64,000 nt of DNA from Maritalea sp049801075 (GCF_049801075.1 NZ_JBNAGG010000004.1:124001-188000), one strand, 5' to 3'. Positions 49,418-57,854 are shown, counted from the stretch's first letter. The notes: a model not told the origin generated them from the letters alone. Program-made: numbers and translations.

Positions 49418-49903
49418 ATGTCGGTTGACCTAAGCTTTAGCCGTGATGGCCAACATTTTAATGTGCGAAGCGCTGCGATTATTCGACATCGTAATCATAT
49501 ATTGTGCACCACTGCAGATGAGTTGGACTTTTGGTTTTTGCCAGGCGGACGCCCCAAGCGTGGCGAGACCTCGGTGGCAGCGTTGAAGCGCGAATTTCGC
49601 GAAGAGTTGGACGCCGATATTGATGCTCAAACACCGCATATCGTGGCGGAAAGTTTCTTTGATCTGGACGGCCAGCACTATCATGAGTTGGCGTTTTATT
49701 ATGTTGCCGACCGTCCGCCGCAGGTGAATTTTGTCACCGACGAGGATTGCCATCATCTGATCGAAGATGGGCGGCGATATCGCTATCGTTGGATCGAGCT
49801 ATCCCACAATACATTGACTGAAATTGACCTGCAGCCGCGGGCATTGCACAGCCACTTTATTGACCTGCCGCCCCAGCCGCTGCACATTGTGTTTGATGGT
49901 TGA
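49418..49903 (+). CDS. NUDIX hydrolase, second of a tandem pair
   Basis: 161 residues. Nudix box LPGGRPKRGETSVAALKREF followed by REEL at about residues 41-63. It starts 3 bp after the first copy and diverges from it throughout, so the specificities may differ. No ribosome site is strong; translation is probably coupled to the upstream gene. Confidence 0.9.
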   Translation: MSVDLSFSRDGQHFNVRSAAIIRHRNHILCTTADELDFWFLPGGRPKRGETSVAALKREFREELDADIDAQTPHIVAESFFDLDGQHYHELAFYYVADRPPQVNFVTDEDCHHLIEDGRRYRYRWIELSHNTLTEIDLQPRALHSHFIDLPPQPLHIVFDG

Positions 49904-49919
49904 TTTTGGGAGAGGGTTT

Positions 49920-50375
49920 ATGAAGAAGATTTTGGCTTTAGTGATGATGGCTGGTTTGGCGTTGCCAACTGCCGCAATGGCGCAGGACAAATCTGGCGTG
50001 CCAGATGTGTCGATGTTTAAAACGATGTTGGATGCCAGCAAAAGCAATTGGGTGGCGTTCCGTGAATATGATGGCAAGCAATGGATTTATTTTTCCAACA
50101 TTCTCACGGCCCGGTGCCGCTTGAAGGAAATTCGCTATTCGGTTAACTCTGATGCGCTTGATCAGCGGTTTGAAATGGTGCGGTGTATTCCGGATATGCC
50201 ATTTGCGTTGCCAAGCGACGCACCTTGGGATGCGACATTGATCAATTTGCCCTCACAAACGGCAAAAACAATGTCGGTGCAGTTGGTGTTTGAAGATGAT
50301 ACGGAAACTGAAATTATGACCTACCGCCCCTGTGAAGGCGTAGGTGATGGTACGTGTGCAAAGGTGGTCGAGTAA
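49920..50375 (+). CDS. Secreted hypothetical protein
   Basis: 151 residues from ATG 49920 (MKKILALVMMAGLALPTAAMAQ), preceded by GGGAGAGG; a longer frame from 49824 overlaps the NUDIX gene and lacks a signal. A clear signal peptide (cleavage after AMAQ, residue ~22) precedes a mature part with four cysteines (ARCRLKEIRY, MVRCIPD, YRPCEGVGDGTCAKVVE), likely two disulfides. It contains KSNWVAFREYDGKQWIYFSNI. No family recognised. The stop overlaps the ybgC ATG (TAATG). Confidence 0.8.
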   Translation: MKKILALVMMAGLALPTAAMAQDKSGVPDVSMFKTMLDASKSNWVAFREYDGKQWIYFSNILTARCRLKEIRYSVNSDALDQRFEMVRCIPDMPFALPSDAPWDATLINLPSQTAKTMSVQLVFEDDTETEIMTYRPCEGVGDGTCAKVVE

Positions 50376-50797
50376 TGCAATTTGGTGGTGCGCTGCAGTC
50401 GGATGGGTCTCATCTGTTCCCTGTGCGGGTTTATTATGAGGACACAGATTTTTCTGGCAATGTTTACCACGCTGCATATTTGAAATTTTTTGAACGGGCC
50501 CGTACCGAATTTTTGCGGGCGCATGATGTGCACCACCAAAAACTCTTTGAGGAAGAGGGGATCGCCTTTGCGGTTCGCTCCATGCAAATCGACTATGATC
50601 GCGCGGCGCATATTGATGATGTTTTAGAAGCGACAACTTCTGTGCTGGAGATGAAGGGCAGTCGCTTTATTCTTGAACAGATTTTGCGTCGAGGCGACGA
50701 AGTGATCACCCGCGCTAAAGTTGTGGCGGTGACCATGAAAGCCAATGGTCGACCCACGCGCTTGCCTGATCGTTTACGCGAACGCTTTGGCGGCTAA
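50375..50797 (+). CDS. ybgC: Acyl-CoA thioesterase YbgC
   Basis: 140 residues from ATG 50375. Hot-dog fold with the catalytic motif VYYEDTDFSGNVYHAAYLKFFERARTEFLR (Asp in EDTDFSG), plus FAVRSMQIDYDRAAHIDDVL. YbgC is the usual first gene of the tol-pal cluster and hydrolyses acyl-CoA or interacts with ACP. Here TetR and an acyltransferase-like gene separate it from tolQ. Overlaps the convergent TetR gene by 4 bp. Confidence 0.95.
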   Translation: MQFGGALQSDGSHLFPVRVYYEDTDFSGNVYHAAYLKFFERARTEFLRAHDVHHQKLFEEEGIAFAVRSMQIDYDRAAHIDDVLEATTSVLEMKGSRFILEQILRRGDEVITRAKVVAVTMKANGRPTRLPDRLRERFGG

Positions 50798-51348
50798 GCC
50801 AGCGCAGCGGTCATTTTCCGCAGACCTTCGATTTCCGCGCGTTTTGGTTTGCGCTGCGCCAATCCGCAGCGCATCCCTAGGGCTTCAACTGCATCCAAGA
50901 TCATTTCAATCTCGGCTGGTTTCGCCTTTGTATGCGCAGAGAGCGCGTTGATTAACGTCTTGCGATTGGCATCAAACGGTTTGGCCAATGCGGGCTGCCG
51001 TAATGCTGCGGCCAAAATCTCGATTGAGAGTATGGCGTGTTCGGGCGTTGCCACTTGTTCTAGATAATGCGGAATAAAGTCTTCAAACGCCAGTCCGGCG
51101 GTGACGTCGGCGATCAGCCGTGTCAAATCCGCTGCCTCAATCTGTGCGATTTCGGCAATCAACTCATCTTTACTGGCAAAATGGTTGTAGAGGTTGCCCA
51201 AGCTGATTTGGGCGCGATCTGCAATGTCGCGAATGCCCGTTTGGGCGATACCGTTTTCGATGAAGCACGTCATCGCGCAGCGCACGATCAATTGTCGTTT
51301 GGCGCGTTTGGCTTGCTCTCTCTTGGTGGGCTCTTTTTGATCCATCAT
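50794..51348 (-). CDS. TetR family transcriptional regulator
   Basis: 184 residues from ATG 51348 (MMDQKEPTKREQAKRAKRQL), with AAGAGG just upstream; a start at 51372 has no such site. TetR domain LIVRCAMTCFIENGIAQTGIRDIADRAQISLGNLYNHFASKDELI. The C-terminal domain has conserved HAILSIEILAAALRQPALA. Divergent from the acyltransferase-like gene over a perfect palindrome at 51390-51407. Confidence 0.9.
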   Translation of the reverse strand: MMDQKEPTKREQAKRAKRQLIVRCAMTCFIENGIAQTGIRDIADRAQISLGNLYNHFASKDELIAEIAQIEAADLTRLIADVTAGLAFEDFIPHYLEQVATPEHAILSIEILAAALRQPALAKPFDANRKTLINALSAHTKAKPAEIEMILDAVEALGMRCGLAQRKPKRAEIEGLRKMTAALA

Positions 51349-51389
51349 TTTTCTTAGCCTCTTGCAAATCATAGATCAATATCTAAATG

Positions 51390-51407
51390 AATGAACGAAT
51401 GTTCATT
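51390..51407. promoter_or_regulatory. Palindromic TetR operator
   Basis: Perfect inverted repeat AATGAAC-GAAT-GTTCATT, 18 bp, between the divergent TetR gene and the membrane acyltransferase-like gene. The size and position match TetR-family operators. Confidence 0.65.
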
Positions 51408-51423
51408 GAAAAGGAGTTTGGGT

Positions 51424-52470
51424 GTGGATGAAAATGTGAGGCAAAGCAAGCGGCTTGATGGATTGGATTTGGCGCGGCTTTTCGCTTTTATCGGGATGGT
51501 GGCGGTCAATTTTAGTTTGGTCATGGGGGTGGCTGAAACGGGCGAGAGTTTAGCCCATAAATTGATTTATGGATTGGAAGGGCGGGCAGCCGCCAGCTTT
51601 GTTATTCTAGCGGGTATTGGGCTGGGATTGGCGTTTAGACATGGCGTGGATAATGCGCAACTATTTAAACGCGCCGCGTTTCTCTTCGTCATCGGCATGA
51701 TCAATATGCTGATCTTCCCCGCGGATATTATCCATTATTATGCGGTCTATTTCGTGGTTGCCGCTTGGTTGCTCACCCTCAATAATCGCGCCATTTGGTG
51801 TGCAATTTTCGTCATCAATTTGGCCGCGCTGATGGGACTTTTATTTTTAAACTATGACGCAGGGTGGGACTGGACCACGTTGACCTATCTTGATTTTTGG
51901 ACCCTTGAAGGTTTTGTGCGCAATTTGATTTTCAATGGCTGGCATCCATTATTCCCTTGGGTCAGTTTTTTGGCTTTTGGCATCTGGTTAAGCCGTCAAA
52001 ATCTCGCAGAGAAGAAAAGCGCGTTCTTGCTCATTGCCGTTGGTTTGATCGTCTATCTCCTCAACCAATTTGCGTCAGATGCTTTGCAGAATGTGGCTGC
52101 GGGGGCTGATATAAATATATTGTTTGGCACGTCCCCCGTGCCGCCAACTCTGCTCTATATGGTCGCTGGCATGAGCGCGGCTTCCGTACTTATAGGGTTT
52201 TCCCTAATGCTTGCGCCCCTGATGCAATATCTGAAAATTTTGCACTTCATGTTGCCAGCTGGGCAGCAAACATTGACCCTTTATATGGCGCACATTGTGT
52301 TGGGCATGGGGGCGTTGGAAGCGTTGAACATGCTGGAGAACCAGCCCGTGATGCATGTGTGGGCGGCAACCGTGCTATTTTGCGGTATCGCGATAATCTT
52401 TGCCTATTTTTGGGCAAAAAGATTTGGGCGTGGTCCGTTAGAAATGCTGATGCGCAAAATTTGCAAATAG
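51424..52470 (+). CDS. DUF418/HGSNAT-like membrane acyltransferase family protein
   Basis: 348 residues from GTG 51424, chosen because AAGGAG (51411-51416) lies 7 bases before it; the upstream ATG at 51391 lies inside the operator. About ten hydrophobic helices, starting RLDGLDLARLFAFIGMVAVNF (the family DxxRGxA-like start) and ending with GQQTLTLYMAHIVLG. Such proteins are putative acyl transferases or transporters. Function unknown; likely regulated by the divergent TetR. Confidence 0.78.
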   Translation: MDENVRQSKRLDGLDLARLFAFIGMVAVNFSLVMGVAETGESLAHKLIYGLEGRAAASFVILAGIGLGLAFRHGVDNAQLFKRAAFLFVIGMINMLIFPADIIHYYAVYFVVAAWLLTLNNRAIWCAIFVINLAALMGLLFLNYDAGWDWTTLTYLDFWTLEGFVRNLIFNGWHPLFPWVSFLAFGIWLSRQNLAEKKSAFLLIAVGLIVYLLNQFASDALQNVAAGADINILFGTSPVPPTLLYMVAGMSAASVLIGFSLMLAPLMQYLKILHFMLPAGQQTLTLYMAHIVLGMGALEALNMLENQPVMHVWAATVLFCGIAIIFAYFWAKRFGRGPLEMLMRKICK

Positions 52471-52502
52471 GGGGTGTTCATTCCCCATTCAGCAAGGTTT
52501 TA

Positions 52503-52518
52503 TTAACCATAAATGAAC
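52503..52518. promoter_or_regulatory. CtrA-like half-consensus upstream of tolQ
   Basis: TTAACCATAAATGAAC is TTAA-N7-TGAA, one base off the full CtrA box, with the classical TTAACCAT half-site. It lies 150 bp before the tolQ ATG. A TTGACA (52583-52588) nearer the gene may be the vegetative -35. Confidence 0.4.
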
Positions 52519-52668
52519 CATGGCGGCGTAAACGTTAAGTTGAAGTGACAATCGAGCGTTGCTGGGTTGTTGCTTCTTAAATTTGACAAAATTGCCCGTC
52601 ATGCCAAAAGCAACGGGTGAGATGTGTCAAAACTTGCCGCATTAATTGTGTAGGATTAGGGGAAAATC

Positions 52669-53373
52669 ATGGAAGCAGAACTGGCCGCGCACGGTGGTGC
52701 CGATCTGTCGCTTTTTGCATTGTTCTGGGCTGCGGACTGGGTGGTGAAGGCCGTTATGCTTGGTTTGCTCGCTGCTTCGATCTGGAGCTGGGCAATCATC
52801 ATTGAAAAAAGTGTCATGTATGGCCGTGCTCAGCGGGCCATGAACAAGTTCGAAAAGAATTTCTGGTCGGGCCAGTCGCTTGAAGAGCTTTATCAGCGCC
52901 TTTCCGATTCTGACCCTCGGGGCATGGGATCGGTTTTTGTGGCTGCGATGAAGGAATGGAAGCGCAGTCACGAGCAGGGCGCTTCGTCATATATCGGTGT
53001 GCAACAGCGTTTGGACAAAGTTTTAGACATCACCATTGGGCGCGAGAGCGATTTGTTGGAAGGCCGCTTGGGCTTTCTGGCGACGGTAGGCTCGGCGGCG
53101 CCATTTGTTGGGCTGTTCGGTACGGTTTGGGGCATTATGAATTCGTTCCAATCCATCGCCGCGTCTGAAAGCACCAATCTATCAGTGGTTGCGCCAGGTA
53201 TTGCTGAGGCGTTGTTTGCCACAGCTATTGGCCTTTTGGCCGCGATCCCTGCGGTTATTGCCTATAACAAGCTTTCCTCAGACGCGAACAAGTTGATTGG
53301 TCGCCTAGAAGGGTTTGCCGACGAGTTTTCAGCCATCTTGACCCGTCAATTGGAAAGCCGGGAGCAGCATTAA
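52669..53373 (+). CDS. tolQ: Tol-Pal system protein TolQ
   Basis: 234 residues, three membrane helices: LFWAADWVVKAVMLGLLAASIWSWAIIIE at the N terminus and the conserved pair FLATVGSAAPFVGLFGTVWGIMNSFQ and ALFATAIGLLAAIPAVIAYNKLS. TolQ with TolR is the proton-driven motor that energises TolA during outer membrane constriction. The stop overlaps the tolR ATG (TAATG). Confidence 0.97.
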   Translation: MEAELAAHGGADLSLFALFWAADWVVKAVMLGLLAASIWSWAIIIEKSVMYGRAQRAMNKFEKNFWSGQSLEELYQRLSDSDPRGMGSVFVAAMKEWKRSHEQGASSYIGVQQRLDKVLDITIGRESDLLEGRLGFLATVGSAAPFVGLFGTVWGIMNSFQSIAASESTNLSVVAPGIAEALFATAIGLLAAIPAVIAYNKLSSDANKLIGRLEGFADEFSAILTRQLESREQH

Positions 53374-53822
53374 TGGGTATGGGTGTTTCACGCGGTGGTG
53401 GCGGTGGCCGTAGAGGCCGGCGTCGCGCCCGTTCACAACCAATGAGCGAAATCAACGTTACGCCGCTTGTCGACGTGATGTTGGTGCTTTTGATTGTTTT
53501 TATGGTCGCCGCGCCACTTTTGACGGTTGGCGTGCCAATTGACTTGCCGCAAAGCCAAGCGAAAAGCCTGAACACACAGAGCGAACCGATCACGGTGACG
53601 GTCACCGCTGACGGGCAAATCTATGTGCTTGAAGAGCTTGTGGACCGGTCCACCTTGTTGGGTAAGCTGGATGAAGTTGCCGAAAACGGTACTGAGGAAC
53701 GTATTTATGTGCGCGGTGACAATGTCGCCGATTATGGCACGGTGATGCAGGTGATGGGGCAATTGTCCGGTGCGGGCTACAATAAAATTGGCCTCATTAC
53801 TGAGCAGGAGCAAAGTCAGTAA
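53373..53822 (+). CDS. tolR: Tol-Pal system protein TolR
   Basis: 149 residues. A glycine/arginine-rich cytoplasmic start, one helix with the proton-binding aspartate D34 (INVTPLVDVMLVLLIVFMVAAPLL) and a periplasmic ExbD/TolR domain. Starts on the last base of the tolQ stop. Confidence 0.97.
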   Translation: MGMGVSRGGGGGRRGRRRARSQPMSEINVTPLVDVMLVLLIVFMVAAPLLTVGVPIDLPQSQAKSLNTQSEPITVTVTADGQIYVLEELVDRSTLLGKLDEVAENGTEERIYVRGDNVADYGTVMQVMGQLSGAGYNKIGLITEQEQSQ

Positions 53823-53824
53823 GC

Positions 53825-54859
53825 ATGCGTCTCGGGGTCACCATATCTGCGGTTTCACACGCCGCCTTGATTGCTGTTGGGCTAATGTCCTTCGGCCAAG
53901 CCGATGCGTTTGATCCGCAAGAGATTGAAGCTATTCCAATCGAATTGGTGCCGATTGAAGAATTTTCGAATATTCGCCAAGGTTCGCTCGACAGCAATGT
54001 GATCGAAACCGAAACGCCGTCTGCGGTGGATACGGAGACGCCTGCTGAATTGGCAGAGCCAACGGGCAACACGCAAGAAGATCAAGTCACCCCAAAGGAT
54101 ACGCCGGACCCAAGCCCAGCGCCGACTGACAACTCTGCGCCAGAGCCAACACCGCCGACGCCACCTGCGCCAGACCCCACGCCCGAACCGGTTGAACCGG
54201 CGACGCAGCCTGAAGAACCAGCGCCTAGCGTGCCAGAACCAGTTGAAGAGCCAACGCCGGAACCGGTTGAGGAACCAACAGCGCAGCCGATCGTGGCGGA
54301 TGAACCTGCGCCTGATCCAACGCCTGCGCCGCCATCTCCGCCTGCAGCCACCAGCGCGGTTGAAAAAGCGCGCCAGGCTTATGCGGCACAAGAAGCGGAG
54401 CGGAAGCGTTTGGCCGAGGCGCAGCGTGCGGAAGAAGCAAAGAAGAGCGAAGAAGCGGATAAGATTTCCGACATCATCAATAAAGAAGATAGTCGTGGTG
54501 GCACCACGGGTCAGGGTGGGCAGAAAACGGCGGGTAAAACCACCGGCACAGCAGCTCGCTTGACCCAGTCTGAACGGGCGGCATTGGCTGCGCAAATGCG
54601 CAAATGCTGGAACCCGCCAATTTCAGCTTTGGATGTTGATGGCTTGACGGTGCGCCTATTGGTGGATTTGAATCGCGATGGGTCAGTTGCAGGAACGCCT
54701 CAAGTATTGGATATTTCTGTGACAGGACAAGTTGGTCAAGCAACAGCGTCAGCAGCGCAGCGCGCGGTGCGTCGTTGTGGGCCATACCAGCTGGCGGCGG
54801 ATAAATATGAAGAGTGGCGTCAGGTTGATGTCACATTTGATCCGCGGGATCTAAGATAG
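53825..54859 (+). CDS. tolA: Tol-Pal system protein TolA
   Basis: 344 residues. N-terminal helix (residues ~8-24), then a proline/glutamate/threonine-rich span (~65-165), an alanine/lysine/glutamate helix (~180-215, KARQAYAAQEAERKRLAEAQ) and a C-terminal TonB/TolA-like domain (~235-344) with ALAAQMRKCWNPPISALDVDGLTVRLLVDLNRDGSV. It spans the periplasm to reach Pal/TolB. It is proline-rich compared with enteric TolA. Confidence 0.94.
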   Translation: MRLGVTISAVSHAALIAVGLMSFGQADAFDPQEIEAIPIELVPIEEFSNIRQGSLDSNVIETETPSAVDTETPAELAEPTGNTQEDQVTPKDTPDPSPAPTDNSAPEPTPPTPPAPDPTPEPVEPATQPEEPAPSVPEPVEEPTPEPVEEPTAQPIVADEPAPDPTPAPPSPPAATSAVEKARQAYAAQEAERKRLAEAQRAEEAKKSEEADKISDIINKEDSRGGTTGQGGQKTAGKTTGTAARLTQSERAALAAQMRKCWNPPISALDVDGLTVRLLVDLNRDGSVAGTPQVLDISVTGQVGQATASAAQRAVRRCGPYQLAADKYEEWRQVDVTFDPRDLR

Positions 54860-54915
54860 AAAAAATGCAACGCCGGTCCGAGTTTTGCGTTAAAGGGGCG
54901 GAAAAGGAGATGGAA

Positions 54916-56229
54916 ATGATAACATTCTCGCGTCGACATGCCTTAAAAATTGGTGCCGCCAGCATGGGGGCAACCCTTTTTGCGCAGCCTGCGGCGGCGT
55001 TGGTGAAAATTGTGGTGACGGGTGGCGACTTTGAGCCCATGCCGATTGGCATTCCCACATTCAGTTCAGTTGATCCGCAATTGGGCAGCGAATTGACCCA
55101 AATTGTGATCGACAATTTGCGCCGCTCTGGCCTTTTTGCGCCTTACCCGGCTGAGCAGATGCCGTTGAAGATTGGCGATGTGAACCAATCACCTGAATTT
55201 GGCGCGTGGCGTCAATTGGGTGCGGATGCCTTGGTGATGGGCACCGTGCAACGTACAGGCGGGCAAATCCGGGCCGATGTGCGGCTTTGGGACGTTGTTG
55301 CTGGGCAGGAAGGCTTTGGCCGTTCCTTCGCGGCGGACGAAAACAATAAGAGGCGCGTGGCGCACATTATGTCAGACGCGATTTATAAAACGCTGACTGG
55401 TGAAGATGGCTATTTCGATACCCGCATTGTTTATGTGGCTGAGAGTGGGCCGAAAGCCAACCGCACAAAACGCCTCGCGATTATGGACCAAGATGGGGCG
55501 AACAATCGCTTCTTGACTGATGGAGGGTCAATTGTTTTGACCCCACGTTTTTCGCCCAATGGTAATTTGCTGTCCTACATGAATTTCTCAGGTGATGTGC
55601 CGCAGATTTATTTGTTGGATTTGTCGACCGGTCAGCAGCAACGGGTTGCTGATTTTGGCAAGATGACTCTGTCACCTCGCTTTTCGCCAGATGGCAGCAA
55701 TTTGGCCTTTAGCGTGACCACAGGCGCCGATACCAACCTTTATTTGATGAACTTGCAGCAGCGTAAGCCCATGCAATTGACATCGGGTGCATCGATTAAT
55801 ACCAGCCCAAGCTTCTCGCCAGATGGACAACGCATTGCGTTTGAAAGTGACCGTGGTGGTAGCCAGCAGATTTATGTGATGAGTGCCCAAGGCGGCGGTG
55901 CCCAGCGCGTCAGCTTTGGCGATGGCCGCTATTCCACACCCGTTTGGTCGCCGAAGGGCGATTTGCTCGCGTTCACCAAGCAAAAGGATGGCCAGTTCCA
56001 TATTGGCACCATGCGGCCTGATGGCTCGGGTGAACGTGTGTTGGCTTCCAGCTATTTGATGGAAGGCCCAACTTGGGCACCAAATGGCCGGGTGTTGATG
56101 TATTTCAAAGATCCAGGTGGCGACAGCGGTCCGCAACTTTACACAATCGATGTGTGGGGTCGGAACGAACAGCGGATCAAAACGCCAACCTATGCGTCTG
56201 ACCCAACATGGTCGCCATTGCTAGGTTAA
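54916..56229 (+). CDS. tolB: Tol-Pal system protein TolB
   Basis: 437 residues from ATG 54916 (MITFSRRHALKIGAAS), 7 bases after AAGGAG; ATG 54910 is too close to that site. An SRRHALK signal with a twin-arginine look and cleavage at about residue 30 precedes the TolB N domain and a WD40-like propeller (repeats SPNGNLLSYMNFS, SPDGSNLAFSVTT, SPDGQRIAFESDRGG, SPKGDLLAFTKQ, APNGRVLMYF). TolB binds Pal and TolA. A perfect 20-bp palindrome follows the stop. Confidence 0.95.
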   Translation: MITFSRRHALKIGAASMGATLFAQPAAALVKIVVTGGDFEPMPIGIPTFSSVDPQLGSELTQIVIDNLRRSGLFAPYPAEQMPLKIGDVNQSPEFGAWRQLGADALVMGTVQRTGGQIRADVRLWDVVAGQEGFGRSFAADENNKRRVAHIMSDAIYKTLTGEDGYFDTRIVYVAESGPKANRTKRLAIMDQDGANNRFLTDGGSIVLTPRFSPNGNLLSYMNFSGDVPQIYLLDLSTGQQQRVADFGKMTLSPRFSPDGSNLAFSVTTGADTNLYLMNLQQRKPMQLTSGASINTSPSFSPDGQRIAFESDRGGSQQIYVMSAQGGGAQRVSFGDGRYSTPVWSPKGDLLAFTKQKDGQFHIGTMRPDGSGERVLASSYLMEGPTWAPNGRVLMYFKDPGGDSGPQLYTIDVWGRNEQRIKTPTYASDPTWSPLLG

Positions 56230-56247
56230 GGCACAAATTTGTGCCTT
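56228..56247 (+). terminator. Palindrome after tolB, possible weak terminator
   Basis: AAGGCACAAA / TTTGTGCCTT is a perfect 20-bp palindrome beginning in the tolB stop and followed by only a short T-rich CTTG stretch. It could fold into a hairpin that attenuates transcription before the dioxygenase gene. Confidence 0.5.
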
Positions 56248-56318
56248 CTTGACCGCCTGCGCTATGATGCTTAGCTCAGCTAGACGCGGCATCGTGGCCG
56301 CAGACTAGGAAGGCGAAA

Positions 56319-57137
56319 ATGCTAAAATCTTTGCGATTTGAACAGATGTTAGATCAGTTGGCGCCGGCAGAGCGGGCGCCAGTTGTGTTTTTGGGGCATG
56401 GCAACCCGCTTTATGCGATCACCGAAAATGAGTTTGCCAAAAGCTGGCAACAATTGGGTGAAAAGCTGGCGCGACCACAAGCTATTTTGTGCATATCCGC
56501 CCATTGGGAAACGCGACATTCCACATTGGTGCATGTGGGGGCGATGCCCAAAACGATTCATGATTTTTATGGGTTTCCGCAGGAACTGTTTGATGTGCAA
56601 TATGCGGCACCGGGTGCGCCCGATGTGGCGCAGGATGTTGCGTTGATGCTCAAAAATCACGCGGCCATTCCCACCGAAGAGTGGGGGCTGGATCACGGCG
56701 CATGGTCGGTTTTGCGTCATCTTTATCCTGATGCTGACATTCCCGTATTCCAAGTTTCGATCAATCGCGATTTAGATTTTGCAGGTCAATTGGCACTTGG
56801 GCGCGACTTAAAAGCTTTGCGCGATCGTGGTGTGTTGATTTTAGGTAGTGGCAATTTGGTGCATAATTTGCGTGCCATTTCGCGGGAAGTAGATGCGTTT
56901 GATTGGGCGCAGGAATTTGACGAGAAAGTCGCAGGATTTTTGTCTGATCGGAATTTTGCTGACATGGCAGATCAAGACCAATATGGCAGTTTGCTGCCGC
57001 AAGCCCATCCAAGTGTAGAGCATTTTGCGCCCGCCTTTTATTGCGCCGGGTTGGTGGATGAAAAAGACCAGTTGGCCTTCTTCAATGATCAGTTTGATAT
57101 GGGCTCTTTGTCTATGCGGTCTTTCATTTACTACTAG
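56319..57137 (+). CDS. LigB/DODA-type extradiol ring-cleavage dioxygenase
   Basis: 272 residues. Class III extradiol dioxygenase / 4,5-DOPA dioxygenase-like (YgiD): metal-ligand histidines in VVFLGHGNPLYAI (H27) and ISAHWETRHST (H62), WGLDHGAWSVL and GSGNLVHNLR. Relatives cleave catechols such as DOPA or gallate-like compounds, often with Zn or Fe. It is inserted between tolB and pal, which are normally adjacent; nothing links it functionally to Tol-Pal. Confidence 0.92.
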   Translation: MLKSLRFEQMLDQLAPAERAPVVFLGHGNPLYAITENEFAKSWQQLGEKLARPQAILCISAHWETRHSTLVHVGAMPKTIHDFYGFPQELFDVQYAAPGAPDVAQDVALMLKNHAAIPTEEWGLDHGAWSVLRHLYPDADIPVFQVSINRDLDFAGQLALGRDLKALRDRGVLILGSGNLVHNLRAISREVDAFDWAQEFDEKVAGFLSDRNFADMADQDQYGSLLPQAHPSVEHFAPAFYCAGLVDEKDQLAFFNDQFDMGSLSMRSFIYY

Positions 57138-57210
57138 CCCAAATATGCGTAAGAATGTGTCCGAGATAAATTCAGTGTTTGGGGTGTCATTTTAGCAACG
57201 CTATTGGCCA

Positions 57211-57275
57211 GAATCTGCCTTAAAATGGCCGGATTAAGACCGCATTAACTGCGTTCGCACACCCCAAATTAAGAT
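57211..57275 (+). promoter_or_regulatory. CtrA-type box and GANTC site upstream of pal
   Basis: TTAA (57234-57237), N7, TTAAC (57245-57249) is a full match to the CtrA consensus TTAA-N7-TTAAC. GAATC (GANTC) lies at 57211-57215, and an AT-rich TAAGATAAAC that could hold the -10 lies near 57268. pal would have its own promoter here, downstream of the dioxygenase gene. Confidence 0.6.
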
Positions 57276-57338
57276 AAACAAGGGTATAACCGGGTCAATA
57301 AATCTCGACCTTTTCTGGAGCTATTAAGGACCATGTCC

Positions 57339-57821
57339 ATGGCAAATCAATTTATGCGCCTTTTAAAAGGCATTACGATGGTGGCGCTGGTGGCATTTGT
57401 TGCTGCTTGTGCGCGTACACCCGACGCTGGTGTGGGGAATTTGGGGCCTGGTCAGGCTCAACCTGGCACTCCACAAGAATTTTTGGTGGCCGTTGGTGAC
57501 CGCGTGTTCTTTCAAACAGACAGCTCTGTTCTAACCGCTGAAGCCCGTGCAACCTTGGATAAGCAAGCTGTTTGGCTGCAAAAGCACTCGCAATACCGCA
57601 TTTTGGTAGAAGGCCATGCGGATGAGCGCGGCACACGTGAATACAACATTGCGTTGGGCGCACGTCGTGGTTCTGCTGCGGTGAACTATCTGGTGAGCCG
57701 TGGGGTTAGCTCCACTCGCATCACCACAAAGAGCTTTGGTAAAGAGCGTCCTGTGGCCGTTTGTGACGATATTTCATGTTGGTCACAAAACCGCCGTGCT
57801 GTGACCGTGTTGCTGCCATAA
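57339..57821 (+). CDS. pal: Peptidoglycan-associated lipoprotein Pal
   Basis: 160 residues from ATG 57339, 8 bases after AAGGA; ATG 57333 is too close. Lipoprotein signal with lipobox FVAAC (C24), then an OmpA-like domain with FFQTDSSVLTAEARATLDKQA, EGHADERGTREYNIALGARRG and NRRAVTVLLP. It anchors the outer membrane to peptidoglycan and binds TolB. It has its own predicted promoter with a CtrA-type box and ends at a terminator. Confidence 0.97.
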   Translation: MANQFMRLLKGITMVALVAFVAACARTPDAGVGNLGPGQAQPGTPQEFLVAVGDRVFFQTDSSVLTAEARATLDKQAVWLQKHSQYRILVEGHADERGTREYNIALGARRGSAAVNYLVSRGVSSTRITTKSFGKERPVAVCDDISCWSQNRRAVTVLLP

Positions 57822-57854
57822 GCACCATTTAAGAAATCCTCTGCTGGAGGCGGG

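Noticed and set aside
53882..54595. 237-residue open frame on the minus strand opposite tolA
   Set aside because: Arginine/tryptophan-rich translation of the proline-rich tolA repeats; no start signal or family features. It is an antisense shadow.
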